From Syntrophaceae bacterium (lineage in GTDB: Bacteria; Desulfobacterota; SM23-61): a stretch of 34,703 nucleotides of DNA. A program made the translations under genes and the position numbers. Where the stretch lies: the NCBI GenBank assembly GCA_013388675.1, contig JACAEW010000288.1, positions 1 to 34,703 on the forward strand, given 5' to 3'. The notes below the pieces were generated by a model. That model was not told where the DNA came from, did no database searches, and saw nothing but the letters and a program-made list of their open reading frames with translations. Within the stretch, counting starts at the first letter, position 1. Every line of letters begins with the position of its first letter. Below are positions 8,343 through 16,714 of the stretch, piece by piece.

Positions 8343-8891
8343 ATGAAAAAAGATTCATCCCCAGGGTTCACTTTCATCGAGATGATCGTCGTGGTGGTCA
8401 TCCTTTCCACGGTTGCGGCCATTTCGATCCATTTCCTGGTCAATAGCCTTAGAACGTATTCCATGACCGTGAATCAAAAGGCCCTATTGGATGAGGGGAA
8501 ACTGGCCCTGGAGCGAATGGTCCGCGAGGCGCGGGACGCCCGCACCATCCTCTTCCCGCCCCCGGGAAGCTCCGGGAACCGCATGACCTTGGTCCGAACC
8601 CATGCCACGGCCCACGACAGCGGGAACGAGAACATCAGCTTTCAGTTGACCGGAAGCACGCTGGTCAAGGTGAAGACCCAACCGCCCGTGGCCAGCGCCA
8701 TGGCCGCGAATGTTTCCGTATTCAACGTCACCCGCGAAGCGGCGAACGATGAAATCAAGATCGAACTGGCCCTTTCCCTGAGCACCGGGGAAAACGTGGC
8801 CCTCCAGACCAAGGTCTACCCGAAAAATCTTGGCGATAGCCCCGGGTACAAGAATTTTGGGGCCAACTGGCTGGAGGAACAGAGCCTTTGA
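8343..8891 (+). CDS. Type IV minor pilin (PulJ/MshO-like)
   Basis: A 182-residue prepilin with a short leader MKKDSSPG, then FTFIEMIVVVVILSTVAA with Glu at +5. The region LDEGKLALERMVREARDAR is the hallmark of PulJ/PilW/MshO-type minor pilins, followed by a beta-rich domain. Its TGA overlaps the TTG of the next gene. By analogy with GspJ/K it should sit at the pilus tip complex. Confidence 0.87.
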   Translation: MKKDSSPGFTFIEMIVVVVILSTVAAISIHFLVNSLRTYSMTVNQKALLDEGKLALERMVREARDARTILFPPPGSSGNRMTLVRTHATAHDSGNENISFQLTGSTLVKVKTQPPVASAMAANVSVFNVTREAANDEIKIELALSLSTGENVALQTKVYPKNLGDSPGYKNFGANWLEEQSL

Positions 8892-9673
8892 AAGCGCACC
8901 CTATTCACAATAATAAAGGCATCTCCGTCCTCTTTCTGGTCATCGCCCTTCTCCTCCTGACCGCCGTCGGGTATATTCTTTCCTACCTGATTCCCACGAA
9001 GCAAAAATCGGTCCTCTTTCCCATTCACTCGGCCCAGGCTTTTTACCTCGCCCAGGCCGGGGTTGAATACGCCATCCGGTACAGTTCCGATCAAGGATGG
9101 CGCACGGCCGCCGACCTCCTGCGATTGAACACCCCGGGGGTCAACCAGCGAAACCTGGGCCGCGGAAGGTTCACAGTCGTTTACGACCTCGCCGCGGACC
9201 GTTTGGTTTCCACCGGAGAGGTCACCGGTTCGGACTCTCGGCGGACGGTCCGGGTGGATAATTTCAGCCCCTTTCTCCGCCTCATTTTCGATCCTTCCTC
9301 GCCCGCTCCGTGCTGGAACGGGGGGACGCGGCGGGCAAGTTTTTTCATCCAGAATGCGCGGGGTGAAAATGTGATCTTGACGGGTTTCTCCGCATCCTGG
9401 ACCCAGGCTCCTCCGGCGAGGCGGGTCCAGAGGATCGATATGGCCGGGGTCGAAAAATACGCGGGGAATTATATGAATGGAAGGCCGCCGGTAAATTTTA
9501 ACCGGGGAGGGGGTCAGCAGACCCTGCTCCCCCATGGAATCGTTCAGGTGGTCGTGGAATGGAATAATAACCTGGCCATGGGCGCGAATATCTTGATCAC
9601 CTTCTATGCGGCAAACGGAAAGAATTATTCCTTCAACCTGGATACCCAGGGAGATGGACTGCCCTCATGCTAA
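8888..9673 (+). CDS. PilX/MshP-like pilus assembly protein
   Basis: A 261-residue protein with a TTG start overlapping the previous stop. The N-terminus NNKGISVLFLVIALLLLTAV is the pattern of the PilX/MshP/GspK group, where the +5 Glu of true pilins is missing. It continues with AQAFYLAQAGVEYAIRYS, the conserved PilX_N helix. The rest is a beta-rich domain with two cysteines (C142 region and the terminal Cys). It is probably part of the tip-initiating minor pilin complex. Exact equivalence to MshP or MshQ cannot be decided. Confidence 0.8.
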   Translation: MKAHPIHNNKGISVLFLVIALLLLTAVGYILSYLIPTKQKSVLFPIHSAQAFYLAQAGVEYAIRYSSDQGWRTAADLLRLNTPGVNQRNLGRGRFTVVYDLAADRLVSTGEVTGSDSRRTVRVDNFSPFLRLIFDPSSPAPCWNGGTRRASFFIQNARGENVILTGFSASWTQAPPARRVQRIDMAGVEKYAGNYMNGRPPVNFNRGGGQQTLLPHGIVQVVVEWNNNLAMGANILITFYAANGKNYSFNLDTQGDGLPSC

Positions 9674-9729
9674 ACCGAGTTCAAAGAGAAAAGGAAAAAG
9701 GATTCATTTTCATCCAGGGCCAATCATCC

Positions 9730-11424
9730 ATGGCTAAAGAAACCATCGGTCTGGACATCGGCACCCACTCCGTTAAGTTAGTGAGCTTCACCCGGAATGC
9801 CCAGGGTCTATTCCTCACCCATGCGAGAATGAAAGAGATCCCCCCGGGAAAGGAAGAAGAAGACAGAAGTTTTCTTTCCGAAGTCGTCAAGGCCCTTTTC
9901 CGGGAGGCCGGCCTGAGCCCGGGGAAAGCGAGACTGACCGTTTCCGGCCCGGAAGTCACCATCCGCCGTCTTCTCCTTCCATCCATGCCCAAAGCGGAGT
10001 TGCTGGAAGCGGCCCGCTGGGAGCTGAAGGAACAGCTTCCCTTCCCCGTCGATTCGGCCCGGGTCGATTTCCATGTCTCCCGGGAATGGGTGGAGGGGGA
10101 CTCGAAAAAGCTGGACCTGATCGCCGTGGCCTGTCCCGTCCAGAAAATCAACCAGGTTCTGGCCATTGCCGCGAAAGCCGGCCTCGCCCCCACCCATCTC
10201 GACGTGGCTCCCTTCGCCCTCTGGAATACGCTGCTTCATTTCCATGAAGCGGCCAAAGAGGAAGAAATCGCCCTGATCGACCTGGGGGCCCAAAGAACGG
10301 GGATCTATATTTTCCAAAAAGGGGATTTGCAGTTCAGCCGGGAGATCGTTCCCGCGGGGGCGGACTTGAGTCGGGCGATTCAGGAAGGAATCGACCCTAC
10401 AGAAGCCCCTTCCCTCCTCTTCGCCCGGGCCGAGAGAATCAAACACGCCATCGGAATTCCCGTCAAGGGCCCGTACGAGAAGATCGAGGGGGAGTCCATC
10501 AGTATCGCCAAGATCTCCTTCCTCCTGCGGCCGCTCCTGGAAAAATTGGTGGCCGAGATCGTGCGCTCCCTCGACTATTACAAGAGTCATTTTGCCGTGG
10601 AACGAGTGAGCCGGGTCTTTTTGACCGGGGGGGGCGCCAATATGAAGAATATTGCCGCCTACCTCTCCGATGAGCTCCATATTCCCGTGGAACGGTTCAA
10701 TCCTCTGGGGCAGGTTTCTTTCACCCCCCAGCAAATCCAGGCGCCCCGGGTGGAGGAGGTGGGGCCGGCCCTGGCCGTGGCCGCGGGGGCTGCCCTCTCC
10801 CAACCCCAACGAATCGAGCTCCTTCCTCCGAGAGAATCTTTCGGAACCAGGCTTCGCCGGGGCAAGACTCTTTCCGTCCTGGCGGCCTTGATCGTGGGAA
10901 TCCTTTTTGCCTCCGTGGTTGGGTCTTTGAATTCCCGGGTAACCAGGCTGCAGAAGGAATACGACACCCGGATGGCCCAGATCAAAGACCTGGAGGTGCT
11001 CCCCGAAAAGCTGGCGGCCTTAAAAGTCAAAGAGATGCAGCTGAAGCAGGACCTGTCCTATTTTTCCACCACCCAGATCTTGCCGGGCCTTTTCCGGGAA
11101 GTGCTGCGGGAAGTGCGCCGTTTGGTGCCGGGGAATGTCACCCTTACGCTTCTGGCTGTTCAAACAAAGAGTCAGCCTTTCCCGCAGGAGTCCCCGGTCA
11201 AGGAGGCCAGGGAACTACAGTTGACCGGCCTGGCCTTCGGAAGCGATGCCCAATGCCTTGCCGCCCTGGCCCAAATCATCGAGGGGATCGAGAAGTCTCC
11301 CCGCTTCAAGAATGCCCGGCTGGTGGCGGCCGACGAGAACAGGAGTTATACCCGTCCGGGGGTTCAGTTTGTCCTGGTCTGCGAAATCCTGCTCGAAGGC
11401 GCGAAAGGAAAGGGAAGCATATAA
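9730..11424 (+). CDS. PilM-PilN fusion protein (MshI/GspL-like alignment subcomplex)
   Basis: Residues 1 to about 360 are a PilM-type actin-like ATPase fold: ETIGLDIGTHSVKLVSF at the start, DLGAQRTGIYIF as the second phosphate motif and LTGGGANMKNIAAYL as the adenosine motif. A single membrane helix at about 381-400 (VLAALIVGILFASVVGSL) is followed by a coiled coil and a PilN/GspL-like periplasmic domain. One chain thus combines PilM and PilN, as in MshI and GspL. ATG 9730 gives the normal PilM start; ATG 9667, overlapping the previous stop, would add 21 residues that match nothing. It should dock the ATPase to the periplasmic MshJ/MshK proteins. Confidence 0.9.
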   Translation: MAKETIGLDIGTHSVKLVSFTRNAQGLFLTHARMKEIPPGKEEEDRSFLSEVVKALFREAGLSPGKARLTVSGPEVTIRRLLLPSMPKAELLEAARWELKEQLPFPVDSARVDFHVSREWVEGDSKKLDLIAVACPVQKINQVLAIAAKAGLAPTHLDVAPFALWNTLLHFHEAAKEEEIALIDLGAQRTGIYIFQKGDLQFSREIVPAGADLSRAIQEGIDPTEAPSLLFARAERIKHAIGIPVKGPYEKIEGESISIAKISFLLRPLLEKLVAEIVRSLDYYKSHFAVERVSRVFLTGGGANMKNIAAYLSDELHIPVERFNPLGQVSFTPQQIQAPRVEEVGPALAVAAGAALSQPQRIELLPPRESFGTRLRRGKTLSVLAALIVGILFASVVGSLNSRVTRLQKEYDTRMAQIKDLEVLPEKLAALKVKEMQLKQDLSYFSTTQILPGLFREVLREVRRLVPGNVTLTLLAVQTKSQPFPQESPVKEARELQLTGLAFGSDAQCLAALAQIIEGIEKSPRFKNARLVAADENRSYTRPGVQFVLVCEILLEGAKGKGSI

Positions 11425-11427
11425 CCC

Positions 11428-12003
11428 ATGGGGCTTAGAGAACGAGAAAAGATCGTCATCCTTATCGGGGCCCTGGCGGTAGCCTTTTGGGGCTTCGATT
11501 ATTTCTATTACACTCCCCAGAAGAAAAAAATCATGAATCTCCAGGCCGAAATTCAGGCGGCGGAATATAAATTGAAAGAATCGGCGGTCTTTCGAAAAGG
11601 GGTGGTGGGACTGGAGCAGGACCTAACCCGCCTGGAGGGCGAACTGCAGGGACATCACCAAAGGGTCCTGCGGGGGGAGGAGTTTCGGACTTTCTTGAAG
11701 CAGTTGGCCAGGGACAGCGCGCGACTCCAGATGAAAATGATCTCCCTCGCCCCTCAGGAAGAAAAGGACTCTCCTCCCTTGGAGAAGAAGGCTTCTTCCC
11801 CGCTCCCCTATCGCCGGGTGACCGTCCATCTTGTCCTCCACGCCACCCTGAACGCCCTGGAGAATTATCTAAGAGGAATTCAGGAGCTCCCTTTTTTGGT
11901 GACCCTGGATCATCTCCAGATGGAGAGGAAGGAAGAGCTGCTCCCGTATCTCGTCGTGACCCTGGAGCTGGGGGTGCGGGTCTATTCTTTGGGGGCCGGA
12001 TAG
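11428..12003 (+). CDS. PilO/MshJ-like pilus alignment protein
   Basis: A 191-residue protein with a short cytoplasmic N-terminus, one membrane helix at residues 8-27 (IVILIGALAVAFWGFDYFYY), a coiled coil (about 32-80) and a C-terminal ferredoxin-like domain beginning at VTVHLVLHATLNALENYL. This is the standard PilO/GspM/MshJ layout. It lies three bases after the PilM-PilN fusion and would pair with its PilN half in the periplasm. Confidence 0.87.
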   Translation: MGLREREKIVILIGALAVAFWGFDYFYYTPQKKKIMNLQAEIQAAEYKLKESAVFRKGVVGLEQDLTRLEGELQGHHQRVLRGEEFRTFLKQLARDSARLQMKMISLAPQEEKDSPPLEKKASSPLPYRRVTVHLVLHATLNALENYLRGIQELPFLVTLDHLQMERKEELLPYLVVTLELGVRVYSLGAG

Positions 12004-12042
12004 CCGCCGGTCCCAAAGGTTGAAAGAATCGAAGGAGGGATT

Positions 12043-12543
12043 TTGGTTAGAATCGTTTTACGGTCTTTACAAACCCTATGCTGCGTTCTCCTGGTCGCTT
12101 GGGCGCTAATGGCCCTCATGGGGCCCCCGGCAGTTCACGGGCAATCCGGCGGCAAACCCGCTTTTTTGGGGGATGGGGGGAGGGACCCCTTTCTTCTTCC
12201 GCCCGGAATCCGCCCTCTATCGGCGGACCCCGGGAACCCGGTCCGCAAAGAAGCCCCGGCCCCGGCCAAAAAGGAACCCGGAACAATCCAGCCCCTTCCG
12301 CAGCGGCCGAAGGAATCCTGGCCTTTGGCCCTCAAGGCCATTCTGATCGGGGACCGCATTCGCCTGGCGGCCATCGACCAATGGATCCTCACCGTGGGAG
12401 ACCCGGTTTACGACGAGAGGATTTTGGAAATTCATCCCCACCAGGTGATTTTGGGAAAAGGGAATCAAAGAAGGACCCTGTTCTTATCCCAGAGCCCCGT
12501 ACATTTACGGGTCGAAGAGCCCAAAGCGGGAGAAGCGCCATGA
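12043..12543 (+). CDS. PilP/MshK-like periplasmic protein
   Basis: A 166-residue protein with a TTG start directly after a strong gaaggaggga site. It has an N-terminal membrane anchor or signal peptide (residues 9-33), a Pro-rich linker, a GGRDPFLLPPG motif typical of PilP/MshK proteins and a C-terminal GspC/PilP homology domain (LKAILIGDRIRLAAID to the end). This domain normally contacts the secretin's periplasmic domains. Its TGA overlaps the ATG of the secretin gene, as expected for interacting partners. Confidence 0.85.
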   Translation: MVRIVLRSLQTLCCVLLVAWALMALMGPPAVHGQSGGKPAFLGDGGRDPFLLPPGIRPLSADPGNPVRKEAPAPAKKEPGTIQPLPQRPKESWPLALKAILIGDRIRLAAIDQWILTVGDPVYDERILEIHPHQVILGKGNQRRTLFLSQSPVHLRVEEPKAGEAP

Positions 12544-14198
12544 CCATGAAAACTTTCCTCATATTCTGTCTCCTGGGGGTCACGGCAGCCGGTTGTGCCA
12601 ACGCCCCTCTGAAGGAACGGGCGAAAATCCCTTCACCGCCCGTTGGCCAGCCCCCGCCGCCGGCCCCGGAGCCCCTGAAGGAACTGATCGTCCCCCAAAA
12701 GGAGGAGGCCCAAAAAATCCCGGAAAAGCGCTTTTCCATCAGCGCCCGGGAGGCGAGCGTGCAGGACGTTCTTCTCGCTTTTTCCCGGGAGAGCGAGCGC
12801 AACATCATCATCGACCCGGAACTCGGCGGGAAGGTGACCGTCGACCTCAAACAGGTCACTCTGACGGAGGCCCTGGATGCGGTTCTCTCCCCCTTGGGAT
12901 GGACCTACCGCCTGGACGACAAATTCATCCGCGTCCAGAGGGTCCAGATGGAAACCCGGCTCTTCACCCTGAACTATCTGGCCACCAAAAGAGGGGGCAA
13001 AAGGGAGATCTACGCCAGCGCCGGAGGGGGCCTGCAAACCGGCCTCGCCTCGGGACAACCCGGAACGGTCAGCGCAGGGGGGACTGGGGGGACGCGGACC
13101 GGGTACAGCGATCTGGTCAGCGTGGACGAAATGGATTTATGGAAAGAGATCCACCGGGGTTTGGAAACCATTATCTTCGGAACCCCGGAAGAAAAGGATA
13201 AGGAAACCGCCAACGAGACCGCCAAGGCGATCTGGACAAGGGCGGACGGAACCGGAAAGAGGCTCATCGTCCACAAATCGAGCGGAATCATCTGGGTCAC
13301 CGACTATCCGGCCAGCCTGAACAAGGTGGCTTCCCTCCTCGAGGTGATCGAAGGAAGCTCCCAAAGGCAGGTCACCATCCATGCGAAAATCATGGAGGTC
13401 ACCCTTACGGACGAGCGCCGCGAGGGGATCAACTGGAAGGTGATTCAAGGCCTGCCCCGCTCCCTAAATCTGGCCTGGGGCCTGACCGATAAAGCGGGGA
13501 CCAGCGGATTCCCCGGCGGGATAAGCGGTTACACCTCCCCGAGCGAGGCGCCGGTGGCCGCGATCCCCACTCCGGGGTCTTTCACCGTCAACCCCCTGGG
13601 GGGGGTCTTTGCCCTCGGGGCTGCGGGGGCGGAAATCGCCCTCTCGGATATCATGCAGGCCATCGAGGAACAGGGGGATGTAAAAATCCTTTCCAGCCCC
13701 ACCCTCTCCACCCTCAATAACCAAAAGGCGATCATCCGCGTGGGGAATCAGGATGTTTTTTTCATCACCGGCGCGGTCTCCACGCAGACCGCGGTCACCC
13801 AGATCGTCCAGCCCCAGACCATCGATATCGGGATCATCCTCGATGTGACCCCGCAAATCGCCGAGGACGGCACCATCATCATGAACATCCACCCCAGCAT
13901 CACCGAAAAAACGGGGGAGAAGACCACCCCCGACGGGAAAACAACCTTTCCCCTCCTGAGTGTGAGGGAAACGGACACGACTGTGAAGGTCAAGGACGGC
14001 CAGACCATCATCATCGCCGGCCTCATGCAGGAAAAGAAAGAGGACGGCTACATCGGGGTCCCCTATTTACAATCCATCCCCCTCCTGGGATCGCTGTTTC
14101 GGTACAAGACCTCGGTGAAAAAAAACACGGAGCTGGTCATCATGATCACCCCCACGCTGCAGATCGGCAAGAGGGTGGAGGATTTGAGGAACAAATAG
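12540..14198 (+). CDS. mshL: Outer-membrane secretin, MSHA type (MshL)
   Basis: A 552-residue secretin lipoprotein. The chosen ATG overlaps the previous stop codon and gives a lipobox, TAAGC, with Cys19; the frame is open further upstream only by chance. After a Pro-rich linker comes an STN/secretin N0-like domain (about 65-132: FSISAREASVQDVLLAFSRE). An MshL-type Gly-rich insert follows at about 160-185. The secretin domain runs from about 277 to 545, with QVTIHAKIMEVTL, ILSSPTLSTLNNQ, IDIGIILDVTPQI and the terminal VPYLQSIPLLGSLFR and TELVIMITP segments. It forms the outer-membrane gate for the pilus. Confidence 0.95.
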   Translation: MTMKTFLIFCLLGVTAAGCANAPLKERAKIPSPPVGQPPPPAPEPLKELIVPQKEEAQKIPEKRFSISAREASVQDVLLAFSRESERNIIIDPELGGKVTVDLKQVTLTEALDAVLSPLGWTYRLDDKFIRVQRVQMETRLFTLNYLATKRGGKREIYASAGGGLQTGLASGQPGTVSAGGTGGTRTGYSDLVSVDEMDLWKEIHRGLETIIFGTPEEKDKETANETAKAIWTRADGTGKRLIVHKSSGIIWVTDYPASLNKVASLLEVIEGSSQRQVTIHAKIMEVTLTDERREGINWKVIQGLPRSLNLAWGLTDKAGTSGFPGGISGYTSPSEAPVAAIPTPGSFTVNPLGGVFALGAAGAEIALSDIMQAIEEQGDVKILSSPTLSTLNNQKAIIRVGNQDVFFITGAVSTQTAVTQIVQPQTIDIGIILDVTPQIAEDGTIIMNIHPSITEKTGEKTTPDGKTTFPLLSVRETDTTVKVKDGQTIIIAGLMQEKKEDGYIGVPYLQSIPLLGSLFRYKTSVKKNTELVIMITPTLQIGKRVEDLRNK

Positions 14199-14309
14199 AG
14201 GTTTCTAGAGGAGAAACGGCGGCGCCTTGACCTTCTGGATTCGCGGGGCCGATGGGGAAATGAGCGCCCCCAAGAAAGTGCCTGCCCGATTTTCCGGCGG
14301 AGAAGACTT

Positions 14310-15392
14310 ATGTACCAGGAATTCTATGGCTTCAGAGAAAAACCCTTTGCCTTGACCCCCGACCCGGAATTTTTCTATTTGAGCGAAACCCACTGGACGG
14401 CTCTGGAATCCCTGCTCTACGGAATCCAGCACAGAATGGGATTCATGGTAGTAACCGGAGAGATAGGAACGGGGAAGACCACCTTGGGCCGGGTTCTTCT
14501 GGAAAAACTGGATGAAAAAGTGAGGACCGCGGTCCTCTTCAATTCCTTCCTGACCGAAGGGGATTTGCTGAAAGTCATCCTCCAGGATTTTGGCTTCTCC
14601 TGCCGGGGAAGGTCCAAAAAGGACCGCATGGACGCCCTGAACCTTTCCTTGATCGAGCGATTGTCCTGGGGGGAAAATGCGGTTTTGATCATCGATGAGG
14701 CCCAGAATCTATCGATTCCCGTCCTGGAGCAGATTCGCATGCTTTCCAACCTGGAGACCGAAAAGGAAAAGATCCTGCAAATCATCCTGATGGGGCAGCC
14801 GGAATTATCCCAGAAACTCCAATCGCCGGCATTGGAACAGCTTAACCAACGCATCGCCATTCGCCACCACCTTTTGCCTCTGCCCCCGGCGAAAACGGAG
14901 GAGTACATCCGTCATCGCCTGAGAAAAGCCGGAGCCCAGGAAAATATCACCTTTTCCAGGTCGGCCCTTAAATCCATCCACCAATTCTCCCGGGGCACTC
15001 CCCGGTTGATCAATCTCCTTTGCGACCGGGCCCTTTTGGCCGGTTTCATGGAACAAACCCATAGGATCGACCGGGGAATCATCGCCCAAGCCGCCCAGAG
15101 CCTGAAGGGAAAAGAAAAGGGGCTTTCAGCCGGAATCCTTCCGAGCTGGCCCGCACGCCTGATCCGTTGGGGCTTGGCGCTCATTCTGATGTTCCTTTTT
15201 TTAAGCGCCGGGGCCGTATTGGGGAATGACTCGATCCCCTCTCGGGAAAGAGCCGGAAATCTTCCGGGGAAGCAGACGCCGGGGCTGGATGCTCAAGCCT
15301 GCGCGGCGCGGGCAAAGCCGCCCTCTTCCACCCCGGCCCAGGAGCTTCGGGAAAAAACGACGGAAGCCCACAAAGGGGGGCATTCAGAGTGA
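14310..15392 (+). CDS. ExeA/MshM-like AAA ATPase
   Basis: A 360-residue protein. The N-terminus YQEFYGFREKPFALTPDPEF is the classical ExeA/GspA/MshM start. Walker A is GEIGTGKT (50-57) and Walker B is VLIIDEAQ (125-132), followed by QIILMGQPEL and an arginine-finger region. A membrane helix lies near residues 286-308 (LIRWGLALILMFLFLSAGAV), with a short Pro/Ala-rich periplasmic tail. ExeA works with ExeB to let the secretin pass the peptidoglycan. Unlike Aeromonas ExeA, this tail is too short for a PG_binding_1 domain. It overlaps the next gene by GTGA. Confidence 0.9.
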   Translation: MYQEFYGFREKPFALTPDPEFFYLSETHWTALESLLYGIQHRMGFMVVTGEIGTGKTTLGRVLLEKLDEKVRTAVLFNSFLTEGDLLKVILQDFGFSCRGRSKKDRMDALNLSLIERLSWGENAVLIIDEAQNLSIPVLEQIRMLSNLETEKEKILQIILMGQPELSQKLQSPALEQLNQRIAIRHHLLPLPPAKTEEYIRHRLRKAGAQENITFSRSALKSIHQFSRGTPRLINLLCDRALLAGFMEQTHRIDRGIIAQAAQSLKGKEKGLSAGILPSWPARLIRWGLALILMFLFLSAGAVLGNDSIPSRERAGNLPGKQTPGLDAQACAARAKPPSSTPAQELREKTTEAHKGGHSE

Positions 15393-16669
15393 GCCTGATC
15401 ATAGGGGCCCTGAAGAAGGCGCAGCAGCTCCGCTCGCAGGAAACCAAGCGGGTCCCCTTCTTCCAGGACATCCAGCCCGGGGGAAAGAAAAAAGCCAAGG
15501 CCTGGGCCCTTGCGGGCATGGCCTCCGCTCTGGGGCTGGCGGCCTTTCTCGCCGTTTACCCCCTCGGGGAAAAGCCCTCACCGCCCCCGCACCAGGCTTA
15601 CGAGGCCGGGCAGCAGGTCGCCTTTCCCGAACCCGAACTATCTTTGCCCGCCCTGGACCCAAGAGGAAAAGACCTCTCCCGAGAACTTGCGGCCCTTGGT
15701 CCATCGCCAAAAGTGGACCCTTCCCGGAGGGAAACTGCGGCCCAAGGGATTGAAGGCCCCCTTCAAAAAGCCTCAGTCAAGGAAGAAATCACCCCAAGGG
15801 CCAACCCCCCAGAAGCGAGACTGGACCCTCCGCGCACCGCTGGGAGTCAAACCATTCTGCAAAAGGAAGAGCGGGGTTCCCCGCCCTCCCCCAAGGGGGA
15901 AAACGAGGAGGGCAGGTTGCTTCCCGAACCTGAGTCTTTTTCCGTCGATCCTCTGCCGAAGTCCACTGCCCAAGAGGGAAAGGAGGTTTTCCCTTCTCCG
16001 CCTTCTACTCCCCGCGAGGATGCTTCACGGCCCGCCTGGACCATTAAAAAAGAGGGGGAAAACGAGGTCGCTCGGGCTGCGGAACTCCTCAGCCATTTCA
16101 ACCAGGGGGTTCATTTCGCCAGCCAAAAGGAGATTTCCAAGGCCCTTCAGGCTTACCAGAAAGTTCTGGAAATAGACCCCAGGTATGTCGAAGCTCATAA
16201 TAACCTGGGCCTTCTCTACCAGGAAATGGGGGATGGGGAAAAGGCCCAAAAAGCCTATCAAACGGCGCTGGAGATCAATCCAAATTATGAGAAGGCCCTG
16301 AATAACCTCGGTATCCTCTACTACGGCCAGGGTCATTATGAGGATTCGCTGGACTGCTTCCGGAAAGCCCTGGGGGTGAACCCTCAAAATGTAGAGGGTC
16401 ACATCAACTTAGGGGTTCTTTACCTGAAAAGGGGGCAGTCGGACCAAGCGGCGGATTCATTCCAGCGGGCCTTGAGCCTCAACCCCCGTAGGGGAGAAAT
16501 CCACTACAACCTGGCCAGGGTTTATGAGCAAGCCCAAAAAACCAAATTGGCCGTCGAGCATTACCATGCCTTCATCCACCTCTCGGCCAGGACTCATCCT
16601 GCCTTGGTGCAGCAGGTCCGGCAGCATGTAAATCGTCTGCGCAATGCGGAAAAGGAAAAGAAGCCCTGA
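15389..16669 (+). CDS. Membrane-anchored TPR protein (MshN-like, ExeB-type N-terminus)
   Basis: A 426-residue protein with a GTG start overlapping the previous stop. It opens MSLIIGALKKAQQLR, close to the start of GspB/ExeB proteins. A membrane helix follows at 38-57, then a long Pro/Glu-rich disordered periplasmic linker (about 60-225). From about 228 to 400 there are roughly five TPR units, e.g. ALQAYQKVLEIDPRYVEAHN and AQKAYQTALEINPNYEKALN. The pairing with the ExeA-like ATPase is the ExeA-ExeB arrangement, while gene order points to MshN. It probably assists secretin assembly or pilus stability in the periplasm. Confidence 0.87.
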   Translation: MSLIIGALKKAQQLRSQETKRVPFFQDIQPGGKKKAKAWALAGMASALGLAAFLAVYPLGEKPSPPPHQAYEAGQQVAFPEPELSLPALDPRGKDLSRELAALGPSPKVDPSRRETAAQGIEGPLQKASVKEEITPRANPPEARLDPPRTAGSQTILQKEERGSPPSPKGENEEGRLLPEPESFSVDPLPKSTAQEGKEVFPSPPSTPREDASRPAWTIKKEGENEVARAAELLSHFNQGVHFASQKEISKALQAYQKVLEIDPRYVEAHNNLGLLYQEMGDGEKAQKAYQTALEINPNYEKALNNLGILYYGQGHYEDSLDCFRKALGVNPQNVEGHINLGVLYLKRGQSDQAADSFQRALSLNPRRGEIHYNLARVYEQAQKTKLAVEHYHAFIHLSARTHPALVQQVRQHVNRLRNAEKEKKP

Positions 16670-16714
16670 AGAAATTGGAGGATCGGGAGTTTTCTTCCCG
16701 AAAGAGGTTTTCGT

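Noticed and set aside
12078-12539. Open extension of the secretin frame upstream of its lipobox start
   Set aside because: It overlaps the MshK gene out of frame and would bury the lipoprotein signal. The ATG at 12540 overlaps the MshK stop, as expected in this operon.
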